Origin: Histomonas meleagridis
Lineage: Eukaryota > Parabasalia > Tritrichomonadida > Dientamoebidae
NCBI GenBank assembly: GCA_020186115.1
Contig: WSYJ01000020.1
Location: 87,983 to 151,982 of the forward strand
Reading direction: 5' to 3'
DNA: 64,000 nt
This document shows, piece after piece, positions 18,339 through 27,863 of the stretch (the stretch's first letter is position 1; every line of letters starts with the position of its first letter). The position numbers and the translations under genes were made by a program. The notes under the pieces were generated by a model. The model was not told the DNA's origin, ran no database searches, and worked only from the letters and a program-made list of their open reading frames with translations.

Positions 18339-18739
18339 TAATTTTTATAGTGGAATAGTATTAAACATATGTTAATGTTTGAAACTGTATTTTATGTTCA
18401 TAACTCTCATAAACCTTTCATTGCAAATGTGTGCACTCATTTTCATACAAGCAATGATTGTATTTACCATTTTTTTCAATAAGAGAAAACAAATTACCAA
18501 TTTATCCACATTCACAATAGATCTATAGATAAGATATAATTGTTTGAATAATTGGAGAAAAATATTTCACATTTTGTTCATTTAATAATACACAAACTTC
18601 AAAATACATTTGACTTTCTTCTTGTTTATAAAACATTCAACAACAAAGTTGCAAACGAACAGAAAAACATATTTAACTTCTTTATGTTTGTAAAAGATAT
18701 TAAGAGAATTCGCATACAATAAAATTTCATTATTATCTT
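18339..18739. other. Intergenic, convergent 3' ends
   Basis: About 400 bp between the UBX-protein gene and the end of the tRNA-synthetase gene. AT-rich, with no coding potential or repeats seen. Confidence 0.4.
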
Positions 18740-20560
18740 TTATTGTTTTTCGAGGAATGGTTGGAATGCAATTTCGAATGCAGCGATTGGTGTTGTTAAT
18801 CCGAAGTTAATTAACACCTGTGGATGTATTACTCCTATCCATCCTATTACGTTACCCTTAAACACAATTTTTGCTCTTTGCCCCGGTATGCACGTTGGGC
18901 AGTCTTCTCTTTCCAACTTAACATTTGCTCTATCGACTGCGTTCATTACGAAGAACCTATCCAAGAGTCCATGGATATCTTCGAACCTCGACTTTACGTC
19001 TGCGATTGAAGCAGCAAAATGTCTTTCGTTTTGTGCATTGTTTTCCGCTTTATCATCTTTCTTACATACATCGTTGATTTCGAACAATCGTAATGGGAGT
19101 GGCTTCTTAATGTTTGGCTGATCGAATATATTTCGTGTAACTTTAAGAAGACCAGAAATAAGTTGTGTACGAACGACTTCGAAATCAGTTGTTTTAGCAT
19201 TCGATATTCGGACCGCTGATCCATCATCTTTAAGACATAACATATCGAAGTTTTCCTTCAATGAACATAATGAGAAAGTAAGGATTTCATTGTATAATGA
19301 AGCTGAAACTTCATGACGAACACGATCAGTTAATTCATTGATTGGTAATGCACGGCCTGATGGAATGCGGAATGTTTTATTCTTGGCAATGTTATCATAG
19401 CCATAACTGATTGCGACATCTTCTGCAATATCACATGGATGGAGAATATCAGACCTTGATAATGGTGTTGTAACTTTAAGAATTCCATTATCAGATGCTT
19501 CGGCTGTGACCATCATTCGCTTAAGATGTGATATAACTTCAGTCTCTGTAAGTTCTGGTATACCACAAAGATTACGAATATAGTTAATGTCAACGTTGAA
19601 AGTTGAGACATCAAGTGATGGTGACGCAACAGTTTTGCCGTTTTCAATGACATTAACTTGTTCAATTGTAAACGGCGTCTTTGAATAGAGTGAAAATGCG
19701 TGGCAAATGACAATGACAGCGTTGTTGGCGCGTGTGTAGTCAATGGCTGTGCATTCAATAAAGACATTGGTGGTGTCAAGTGTTATACGTGTCTTATATG
19801 AGTTGATGATGGGTGGTAGTGACATGACATCGCCTTCTCCATCTCGAACAACTGGCCAAAGTTTCTCATTTTCAATAAGTGGAAGATATTTGGAAAGTTG
19901 TTGATGTGTTGAAAGATTGGCAAAGAGTTGACGGCCATCAACTTCCTCTCCACCCATTAATGGAACAAATTTGATTTGCTCAGGTGGTTCAGCAGTGTAT
20001 GTAAATGGTGTCTTGCATTTGTCAAGATCATGTGTACCAATAGATGCAAGTTTCCTACGACGACAAAGACTTTGATGAAGTTTTTCTTGGTAATCTATGA
20101 AGGATTGATAAGATTCTTGAGTAAATGTAACATTACGAAGAACTGCACAAATAATGTATGGTCTAACACTGCCAATTTTGTCGTCCAAAGTCATATTAAG
20201 TTTTGGTGGAACAATTGTATACTTTGGATGCTCACCACCAAGAAAAACTTTGAGTGCAATAGCAATGGATTCAACGCAAAGAAGATCTGGACGATTTGCT
20301 GGAACATCAATCTTGTATGTGAGTTCTGGCTCAGTAATGACATCATCTAATTCGAGACCATAACGAAGGAGAAGAACACGAACTTCTTCCTGGGTCATGG
20401 GTTCAACTCCCATTAACTTGAATAAAGTTGGTGGGTGGACTGATACAATAGGCATGGCTTGAAGTGGCTGGTCGCCAATTCTCAATTTTTCAGAAGTTAA
20501 GAATTTTTCTGTCGATTGAATGGGAAATGATCCAAGACGATATAATTCGATTGAATGCAT
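18740..20560 (-). CDS. FARSB: Phenylalanyl-tRNA synthetase beta chain, cytosolic type
   Basis: About 606 residues from ATG 20560. The eukaryotic/archaeal PheRS-beta order is visible: MPIVSVHPPTLFKLMG at the conserved N-terminus; ELTYKIDVPANRPDLLCVE (the B1 motif with NRPDLL); the B3/B4 region with SIGTHDLDKCKTPFTYTA; VNVIENGKTV; then the B5 domain with LSRSDILHPCDIAEDVAISY and NIAKNKTF. The C-terminal catalytic-like domain follows with LRLFEINDVC and VIGWIGVIHPQVL, ending near FEIAFQPFL. With the alpha chain it charges tRNA-Phe in the cytosol. Family members normally begin at MPxVSV, which here is ATG 20455. The longer start adds 35 unexplained residues, and either could be used. Confidence 0.9.
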   Translation of the reverse strand: MHSIELYRLGSFPIQSTEKFLTSEKLRIGDQPLQAMPIVSVHPPTLFKLMGVEPMTQEEVRVLLLRYGLELDDVITEPELTYKIDVPANRPDLLCVESIAIALKVFLGGEHPKYTIVPPKLNMTLDDKIGSVRPYIICAVLRNVTFTQESYQSFIDYQEKLHQSLCRRRKLASIGTHDLDKCKTPFTYTAEPPEQIKFVPLMGGEEVDGRQLFANLSTHQQLSKYLPLIENEKLWPVVRDGEGDVMSLPPIINSYKTRITLDTTNVFIECTAIDYTRANNAVIVICHAFSLYSKTPFTIEQVNVIENGKTVASPSLDVSTFNVDINYIRNLCGIPELTETEVISHLKRMMVTAEASDNGILKVTTPLSRSDILHPCDIAEDVAISYGYDNIAKNKTFRIPSGRALPINELTDRVRHEVSASLYNEILTFSLCSLKENFDMLCLKDDGSAVRISNAKTTDFEVVRTQLISGLLKVTRNIFDQPNIKKPLPLRLFEINDVCKKDDKAENNAQNERHFAASIADVKSRFEDIHGLLDRFFVMNAVDRANVKLEREDCPTCIPGQRAKIVFKGNVIGWIGVIHPQVLINFGLTTPIAAFEIAFQPFLEKQ

Positions 20561-20772
20561 ACTTATCGTCGACCAGCAAAAAAGAGTCAAATTATTGTGT
20601 AAAAAAAAATAAAAAATTAGCTATATCAGAAGTGAAACGTAAAAGAAATAGTTGGTTCGAAATAAATTATGAAGCTAGATTAATAATTTAAAAACTTTCA
20701 TTGCAGTTGATTAAATTCGCCACTTTTTAATAATATGATAATTGACTATGTTCGTTTGGTTAACTATACAAA

Positions 20773-21387
20773 ATGTCAAACCAAATTCCTTTAATTGCTG
20801 AACTTTCGAATTGCCTTTTTGCATACAAAGAAACATTCCTAAGAATTTTAACTTGTATTCAAAACGCATGTGATTCTCACAAAACATACGATTCGTCAAT
20901 AATTATTCAAGTACAAGATCTCTTAAGCATCGATGCTGAATTAAAACGTCATTTATCAAAGGTGGATCAATGGAATGAACGGCAAGCCCAAATTAAGGCA
21001 CTAGAAGAAGAATTGTCGCAATTATCTGGAAGAGTGAATAAATTTGCCAAAACACTTTCATCAACAGAAACTGCTCTTCAAGGATGTCTCATGCTAGCCA
21101 ACAAACTTCAAAAAGGTGTAATACAGAGACGCCAATTATCAACGATAGACGAAATCTTCAACACAGCAAAGTTGATTGGTCCTGCTGCTTCTGGTTCATG
21201 GCGTACAGATTTTACTTATCCATGGATGCCTGATCCAATGCAAATGCAGAGTGGCGCTATTAAAACAGAAACAGTTGCTATTACAACACCAAATGTTGCA
21301 GCTCACTCAGTCTCAATGGATCCAATTATGACAAAACGTGAACTTGCGCTTCCAGAAGATTATGAAAGCACATCAACTGAAGAATGA
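20773..21387 (+). CDS. MED4: Mediator complex subunit 4
   Basis: A 204-residue, mostly helical protein. The central part (about residues 55-115) is a coiled coil (QWNERQAQIKALEEELSQLS) and a helix with LMLANKLQKG. STIDEIFNTAKLIGPAASGSW then leads into YPWMPDPMQMQSGAI, matching the Med4 pattern of a DVLxYAxRIS-like helix followed by a P-W-P-x-x-x-x-M-R-x-G-x-L motif. MED4 is a core subunit of the middle module of Mediator, which links activators to RNA polymerase II. The gene diverges from FARSB, with 212 bp between starts. ATG 20773 is the first ATG; the C-terminus is an unremarkable acidic tail. Confidence 0.7.
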   Translation: MSNQIPLIAELSNCLFAYKETFLRILTCIQNACDSHKTYDSSIIIQVQDLLSIDAELKRHLSKVDQWNERQAQIKALEEELSQLSGRVNKFAKTLSSTETALQGCLMLANKLQKGVIQRRQLSTIDEIFNTAKLIGPAASGSWRTDFTYPWMPDPMQMQSGAIKTETVAITTPNVAAHSVSMDPIMTKRELALPEDYESTSTEE

Positions 21388-22470
21388 ATAAAATGATTTT
21401 TGTTTTTATATCACATATTATGTGTTTGGTATTCTTAGATTCTAGAATTTTTAACATTTGTTAACAATTGTTTAAATTTAAACACCAAAAAATTAATGTA
21501 ATAAATATTTGCTTGGAATATGTATCGTTCTTCCACTTTTTATGTATTTTACTTTTATCGTTTAGTTTAATTCGAATTCATTCGTTTTTTGCTCTTTTGG
21601 GCTCTCTTTTCACATTAAGTTCTTCAATTATTACAGTTAATGAATATTTGACTTTTGTTTATATAAAGACCCTACATCTGTTGATGAACAATGATTCAAC
21701 ATGATAGAATAATTTTTGAAGGCCCAATATTTTTATATATAGCAGAGATATAATAAAAATTTCTTTAACATTTTTATTTTTAGTATTGTATCTAGTGGTT
21801 ACATTGTTATAATGATATTAAGATTTTTGTCGACGTATAATCAAATTTATTGTATATATGTACATATGTGTTAATATTGATATTTTATATATATGAGTTA
21901 TAGTTACTTTTATTTCATATTTTTAATTTAAGCTAGCTAATATATATGAAGAGATATAATAATAGTGTGAGGTGATCCATAATGTGCTCTCAAAGTGAAC
22001 GTTTAATGATTGTTTACCGTTTGCTATTTAATTATTCGAAGACTAAAGAATTAAGCCAAATTTATGAAATTTTAAATAACAATTAACTTTTGTTAAATGG
22101 ATATATATTACTGATATTTTGAAAAGAAAAATTTAGATATAATAATTCTATGCCAAAATAAAAGGCTATGATTAATGTTGATGTAGCTAATTTGACAAAA
22201 TCTTCAAAAATTTTCAAAATTTAGACAGTTTCAGGTATGATAAAAATTTTTAATGTTACTTAAGAGTAACTAAATACAATACAAAATTCTTATCAAAAAT
22301 TTGAACAATTTATTATAAATAACTTCAAAAATTCTATTGATTCCGAATTTGTTTTTCAACTTCAGCCAATTAACCATTCAAATCCTTGTATTTTAATGTA
22401 ATTTCTTCCAATTGTAGCAATACAGATATTACCAAAAAATTAGATGAATTAAAAATTAATATTTAAAATT
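21388..22470. other. AT-rich boundary between housekeeping block and transposon graveyard
   Basis: About 1.1 kb of very AT-rich DNA after MED4. It has no frame I can support. AACGTTTAATGATTG at 21998-22012 resembles the promoter motif of the housekeeping genes and may belong to the decayed P-like gene that follows. Microsatellite-like TATATA stretches lie around 21730-21950. Confidence 0.35.
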
Positions 22471-22877
22471 GAACTAATTTCAGTATAAATGGATATGCTG
22501 CAGACGGTGATAATTCTTATCGGCACTTTTCGAGAGATCAAGTTTTGAATGAAAAAATTAATCCATTGATATTAAAAAGAAGTAGGTATTGGTTTTTATA
22601 GCATTAAAATCAATATACACCAGATATTGACCAACTTAAAAATGATTTTTGCAAGGAATACAATTTGCCATCAATTATTATGTCAAATGAAAAAATTACG
22701 AAAATGCATGATTATTTACCAATTAAACGATTTGACATTAATGTATTAATTAATACATTAATAAAATCTGTTGACAAATCTCAATATCAAATTTTAAATA
22801 TTTTCTCCCATGGTCACTTTTTATTATTTCAATTAATAACTATCACATTACTGTCAAAAGTTAATGTAAATATCTGA
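22471..22877 (+). pseudogene. P-like transposase relic, middle part
   Basis: Broken frames read NGYAADGDNSYRHF, then INPLILKRSRYW and, after stops, PSIIMSNEKITKMHDYLPIK. The order DGDxxY, then PLxxLKRxRYxxL, then KMHDxLP is what I recall for the middle part of parabasalid transposases distantly related to the P-element/THAP9 group. Several stops interrupt it. The family link rests on short motifs and on related fragments at 26463, 27864 and 35904. It is non-functional. Confidence 0.35.
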
Positions 22878-22987
22878 AACTAGCATTGGCGTATTTCAAA
22901 CAATTTTCTTATCTTTGATGTAATAATTTGATGATTGAAAAGGCACCATAATTAGTTTATTGAAATTTGAAAAAATTCGGGCACGGA

Positions 22988-23008
22988 AACCGCCGCGTAG
23001 CGGCGGTT
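22988..23008. repeat. GC-rich perfect hairpin, 9-bp stem
   Basis: AACCGCCGC-GTA-GCGGCGGTT is a perfect inverted repeat with a three-base loop. It is almost entirely GC in a stretch that is otherwise AT-rich. It lies about 120 bp before the first tyrosine-recombinase pseudogene; a second GC-rich hairpin precedes the other recombinase copy. Confidence 0.7.
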
Positions 23009-23121
23009 AAGTTTAAATTTTTTGATTCTCATACAAAGATAAAATTTTCGCGCACCAAAACCGTTCAGTTTTTGAATGAAATAATCGGCCATTTAATCTA
23101 ATGGATTTCGAAAATTCCTCA

Positions 23122-24048
23122 ATGCAATGGAAGCTGATTCAGCTTTCGTAATCGCAGCTAAAACTCGAGAGCAGTACGAAAATATTCTAACACTCTATCA
23201 AGCAATCAATATTATTTCAAATACACCTCAGCTATTCCCCGATCACAGTACAAACTCTAAGAGCATTTTTAACTTATAGAAAACGTTGTGGATGTCGTTA
23301 CTGAAGCTGAAAAATACGTGTTCAGCAAGTGCATTTTATTGCGAAAAAAATAATTTAGAAGATATTATGAAAGATAAAAAAAATTAAAAATTAAATGAAA
23401 AGTTAATTACATATATTAAATGATGAAGATTATCCTTGTGCTGCTGATACATTAGCATATAACGTACTAATCAAAATTATTGCGACCGTTAAGGAAAATA
23501 ACACCGAAAGTTTAAGAGATGTTGCAATGATGTTTCTACAATTTCGACTGATGTTGAGAATTTCAGAAGTAATTAATTTGAATTCTGAAGATATTGATGT
23601 TGCAGGGGATATTTATAAAATTAGAATAAAAAAATCAAAAACTGATCAATCAGGAATAGGACGATTAATAATATATAAAATCAAAGCAAAATGCGAACAA
23701 TTAATTTTACTATCAAATAAATATTGTGTGGATGTCGAACGAACAGGGCCATTATTCAAAGCTTTCAATATTTATCACCAGCCTCTAAATAATCGCAGAA
23801 TTAGTGATTCAACAATTAGGAGAAAATACAAAATATTATCCGAAGCTCCTGGATCTGATGCGACTATGTTTTCCACTCATTCTTTACGAAAGGGTGGTGC
23901 AAGATATGCTGCCTTGAACTGAGCGATTTCGGCAACAATACAATATACTGGAGGATGGAGATCTTCCTGTATTTCAAGGTATACCGCAGTTAATGCCGAA
24001 GAAGCATTTAAAGATTTGGAGAAAATTTATCAACAAACAATTGGTTAA
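23122..24048 (+). pseudogene. Tyrosine recombinase (Crypton-like) pseudogene, copy 1
   Basis: The catalytic half is readable from ATG 23527: FRLMLRISEVINLNSEDIDV carries the first catalytic arginine in an LRxSE-type box, FSTHSLRKGGARYAAL is the HxLR box, and after an in-frame TGA (23920 area) come YTGGWRSS and SRYTAVN, supplying the tryptophan/histidine-position residue and the tyrosine nucleophile. It ends at the TAA at 24046-24048. The N-terminal core-binding half (from about 23122) is broken by stops and a frame change. Such recombinases belong to Cryptons or DIRS/Ngaro-like elements. No reverse transcriptase is present, so Crypton-like is preferred. Inactive as read. Confidence 0.65.
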
Positions 24049-24134
24049 AAACAAACTTTTTGTATTCAGAAACTTCCATTCTATGACGAGATTTAATAAT
24101 TTTCGGAAAACCGTAAAATCCCATTAAAAATGTC

Positions 24135-24152
24135 GTGACCGAGGTCGGTCAC
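24135..24152. repeat. GC-rich perfect hairpin, 8-bp stem
   Basis: GTGACCGA-GG-TCGGTCAC is a perfect inverted repeat with a two-base loop, ending three bases before ATG 24156 of the second recombinase copy. Its position mirrors the hairpin at 22988 ahead of copy 1, so it may mark the element's end or a binding site. Confidence 0.6.
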
Positions 24153-24523
24153 AAAATGAACTTTGAAGACTTCATTGAGGCAACAAAAAAATCGGAAGCA
24201 TTCTCTATTATGAATCCTTTATATATTAGCACATATAAATCATATTTAAATGATTATGAAAAAACAATGAAAGAAATACACAGAGCTCCTTCACAATTTC
24301 CTCTGACAGAAACAAAAATTAGAGAATTATTACGTATCAAATTAAATGTTTGTCAACCACCAATACAATATAGCACATTTGAATCATTTATTTCTAGTTA
24401 TTCTTATTACTTCGATTCTCTATAACAAAATAATGAGGCAAAATCACTCGAATTCCAAAATTACATTAAATCAATTAATGAAAACTTGGAGTTTTTTATA
24501 TAAAAGCAAAAAAGTCAATTATA

Positions 24524-25797
24524 GGGGGTGGAAAAAGTCCGTTCGTCAGGCTCTCTTTTTGATTTATAATATTAGATATTTATAAAATCAAGTTATATAA
24601 ATAAATTCATGATGAATATATTATCATTTTTATTATAATACTTTTTCCCAAATGGCTATGATGCATTAAGTAAAACAACTTTTTTTCAGGATACCCTTCG
24701 AAAGAGAACGTTCAATCATTCTTATGTCAGTCCCAATTGAGGAATTACGTTCTGTTGTCCATTTCCTTTGGTTAGAATCAAATGAAAATCGAGATGTATA
24801 TAGACGATTATGTGCTGTATATGATGATAATATTATTACACTTCGAACAGTTCAGATATGGACAAAAAAGATGAATGAACATACCTTCTCAATTTTCGAA
24901 TCGAAAAAAACAGGGAGACCAAGAAGATCAGATTTAGATCAAAAAATAACCAATTTTATATGAAGTTATCCATATGCATCGACGAAGAAAATTGCGAAAA
25001 ATGTAGGTGAGGATCCAAAAACAGTGAAAAATATTATGGTTAATATTTTAGGGATGGAAAAATTTAACTTCAAATGGATCCCACATAAGTTGACTCCAGA
25101 AATCAAAGCCAAAAGAGCCGCCATTGTTTCTGAATTATTCGAATTCCTTTCTAGTTCAAATGACCACAGACTAAGGCATATATTGACACAAGATGAAACC
25201 TGGATTTATTTTGTCAACGGGAGAAACTCGATGTGGATCGAATTTGGAGTGCAAAAATCAGACAAACCCAAACTAACTATTGCCTCCAAAAAAGTAATGA
25301 TATTCGTTATATAATCTATAATTGGTATCAAATCAATAACAATGCTTCCAATAGGTCAAAAATTTAATCGAAATTTTTTTTCTGAAATTGTACTTGGAGA
25401 TTTGGCAAAAAGAATTTCAACTGAGGGGTATTTTTTGCATATGAATAACTCCCGTCCTCATTTGGTTCATGAAAAATTGAATGAATTGGGCATTAAATTG
25501 CTTCCGCAACCCCCGTTTTCGCCAGATCTCGCACCGTCTGACTTTTTTCTGTTCAAATATCTAAAAAAAATACCCGAAGATGAGGAGTTTGAAGATGAAG
25601 ATCAACTTTTTCAAAAGGTTGAGGCATTATCGAATAGTATTCCTAAAGACACCTGCAGAGCCGTATATAATGAATGGATGAACAGACTTTTAATTACAAT
25701 TGAAACTCAAGGTGAATACATAGCATAATAAATAAACAAATTTTCTTTTACTTTTTTATTTTTCGAAAAAAGGCTGACGAACGCACTTTTTTCACCT
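24524..25797 (+). mobile_element. mariner element with TIRs and TA duplication
   Basis: A 1,274-bp element flanked by TA on both sides (24522-24523 and 25798-25799). The left end GGGGGTGGAAAAAGTCCGTT continues CGTCAGGCT. The right end, read inward on the other strand, is AGGTGAAAAAAGTGCGTT, continuing CGTCAGCCT. The inverted repeats are about 28 bp with a few mismatches. It carries one transposase gene with two stops. It sits inside the second tyrosine-recombinase pseudogene and is therefore younger than that copy. Confidence 0.85.
24724..25728 (+). pseudogene. mariner transposase, two in-frame stops
   Basis: One frame runs from ATG 24724 to 25728, interrupted only by TGA at 24961 and TAA at 25312. 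The N-terminal helix-turn-helix region reads LRTVQIWTKKMNEHTF, then KKTGRPRRSDLD. The catalytic domain has LTQDETWIYF (first aspartate), FLHMNNSRPHL and LAPSDFFLFKYLKK, with FSPDLAPSD carrying the third acidic residue in the DD34D spacing. The second catalytic aspartate is replaced by asparagine (HxNN rather than HxDN). The protein would thus be inactive even without the stops. AACGTTCAATCATT lies 12 bp upstream of the ATG, resembling host promoter motifs. Confidence 0.85.
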
Positions 25798-26441
25798 TAT
25801 ATATATACAAAAGAAAATATGATCAAAATTTTTCAAAACCATGAATCAGAATCAATATCCAGATGTAGAATTTTTTGCTGCAACTTCTCTTTCATAATTT
25901 GATTTTCTAAGATTTTCTGAATTATCAAATCTTGAGTTTAATGATATTAAACATGAAAAAGATGGAATTTTTTTGGATATTAAACAATCATAAAATAATC
26001 CATTATCATGTGGTACTATCTATTTCATATTAAAGAATGACCCTATCAAACAATCGCATAATCCATTTAATTGGGTTAAACTTCTTTTTTCGCTTAAACA
26101 ATTCGAACAAAATGAAAAAGTTCTTAAATTTTCTAATAAAACATTATCGAGAAAAATTAAAAGTATCATGATGAAGATTAAAATTAAAGAACACAATGAA
26201 TATTCTTCCTATTACCTGAAAAAAGGCGGAGCGAATGCTGCCGCAAAACTGGGAATTTAAGATAATGTAATTCAACGCCAGGGAAGATGGCGATCCACGA
26301 TATTTATGGAATACACCAAAATGGAACGAAAAGATGCTGGAACAATAATATCAAGCTCAATTTAATAAAAATCATCTAAAAAAAAATTGTATAATTTTAG
26401 TCGACATTTTGAATGGGATTTCATGGTTGTCCAAAAATTAT

Positions 26442-26780
26442 TAAATATTATCATAGAATTTTATGTCTATAAGAATTTTAGAATCTGAGCAAGGTAACAT
26501 TTCTCTAAATAGACCTAGCTCAAATCTATTTGAACATTCTTTTGATGTTTTAAGAATGAAAGCTAGAAAGAATGATTCTATATGTAAATTTATTAATGAC
26601 ATTAAAAGGGTCAACTTCATGAGGTTACACAAAAGCAAGCACATAAAAACATAGATCAGACACAGAATAACTGATTTTGGAAAAATTATTGAGCTTGATG
26701 GTACTTTCTATGATGAAAATTTGAATAGTTTATTATATTCAATTGTGAGATTTATACTTCAATGTGAAAGATTCATGTTA
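26442..26780 (+). pseudogene. P-like transposase relic, C-terminal part
   Basis: The frame at 26463-26654 reads RPSSNLFEHSFDVLRMKARK, then NDSICKFINDIKRVNFM. The spacing NxxEHxFxxLRxxxxxDSxxxKF recurs in the decayed gene ending near 29770 (THYTEHFFA-LRRISHYDSRTAKF), so both are parts of one transposase family. The continuation to 26780 (GKIIELDGTFYDENLN) is broken. Only this C-terminal block remains. The rest of 26366-27084 holds no support for a gene. Confidence 0.35.
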
Positions 26781-27084
26781 TGAAGCTTTCATGAATGAAA
26801 TTAGGGAAATTTTCGGAAAATAACAAAATAATAATAAGGATACCATATGCAGCACAAAGGACATTATGTTGAATCCATCTTCTTAATCTCATATACGAGG
26901 AAGACAAGAACCGGATCAATATGAAAGAAAATATCGTGCTTGGACGAAAAAAAAAAAAAAATTTAAAGATTTAAACAGCGACTTTGGTGGTGATCCCAAT
27001 AAATAAATGATATATTTTCCTGATCGCTCTCCAGAGTCAATAATAAAGAAAATAATTGACCTCAAGTAAAATTTTTGACTATAG

Positions 27085-27732
27085 AGTACCGGGCAAAATA
27101 CCTTTAAGTCGGGAAAAACCCTTTTAAGGGTGTCTCTATGAAACACTGGAGTAAATCTCACAAAGAGTGATGAAAAGAATACATTGTCATGATTCATATA
27201 TTGTGAATATTTTCCATTAGTCTATTCAATTTTCGATCTTGTGAGAAGAGTATAAGATCACAACAGATTCTAAACCTTTTTAGTTGTCTTATCAAATGGG
27301 AAATCGATTTCTAAAACAATCTTATCATGATGAATTCGCAAAAAATAAGATAAATTAAGAAATCTGCTTTTTAGTGAGCCTCCGCTATCGGTCACCCGAT
27401 AGACTCATCTAGGTGCCCTGTTTTTCTAAGGAACGAAAAAGATCAATTTAGACATTACTATTGAGTATTTTATCGATTGCATACAATCAATTAATCATTT
27501 TTATACTAAAAAATCAAATATATTGTGTTTTTAAAAATCTTTGTTCTCATTTCGATGATGAAAAAAAATATAAAAAAATTTGCAAAACCTGGTAGGTTTC
27601 GAACTATCTACTTTTACATGTAAAAACTGTTGATTAAAATGGAAATATTTCAAATAAGCTACAAAGGATTTCTAATTTCCAGTCTTGATGCTAAATATAG
27701 TTATTCGATTTAAAGGGGTTTTTCCCGGTACT
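27085..27732. mobile_element. Short TIR element (MITE-like), 648 bp
   Basis: The ends form imperfect inverted repeats of 27 bp: left AGTACCGGGCAAAATACCTT continuing TAAGTCG, right (reverse strand) AGTACCGGGAAAAACCCCTT continuing TAAATCG, 23 of 27 matching. It has no protein-coding frame. A second partial copy of the terminal motif (CGGGAAAAACCCTTTTAAGG) lies just inside the left end, and a small hairpin CTATCGG-TCAC-CCGATAG near 27391-27408 lies within. Target-site duplication is not clear. I infer a non-autonomous DNA transposon. Confidence 0.5.
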
Positions 27733-27863
27733 ATCTTATGATAAATATTTATCTATATTATCTTGATAAAACAAGTGACAACCTGCATTCAAAATTCGCT
27801 ACTCTACTCCCCATTATTTTGTGCATAATTAGTCGGAACCACTCTACTATTATTTCTGAAAAA

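Larger units (their letters stand above)
24156..26365 (+). pseudogene. Tyrosine recombinase (Crypton-like) pseudogene, copy 2, split by a mariner
   Basis: The N-terminal core-binding domain is open from ATG 24156 to 24425 (MNFEDFIEATKKSEAFSIMN, later PLTETKIRELLRIKLNVCQP and STFESFISSYSYYF). A mariner element is inserted at 24524-25797. Beyond it, broken frames resume and the C-terminal catalytic end appears at about 26130-26365: YYLKKGGANAAAKLGI, a stop, then RQGRWRSTIFMEYTKM, which has the tryptophan and the nucleophilic tyrosine. The HxLR box has decayed to YxLK. Independent stops before and after the mariner show long inactivity. Confidence 0.6.

Noticed and set aside
24346-24585. Plus-strand frame overlapping the recombinase N-terminus and the mariner's left end
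   Set aside because: It crosses the transposon boundary and overlaps the better supported core-binding frame.
26916-27197. 93-codon reverse frame with FFFFF stretches
   Set aside because: It translates a poly-A run and the end of the short TIR element.
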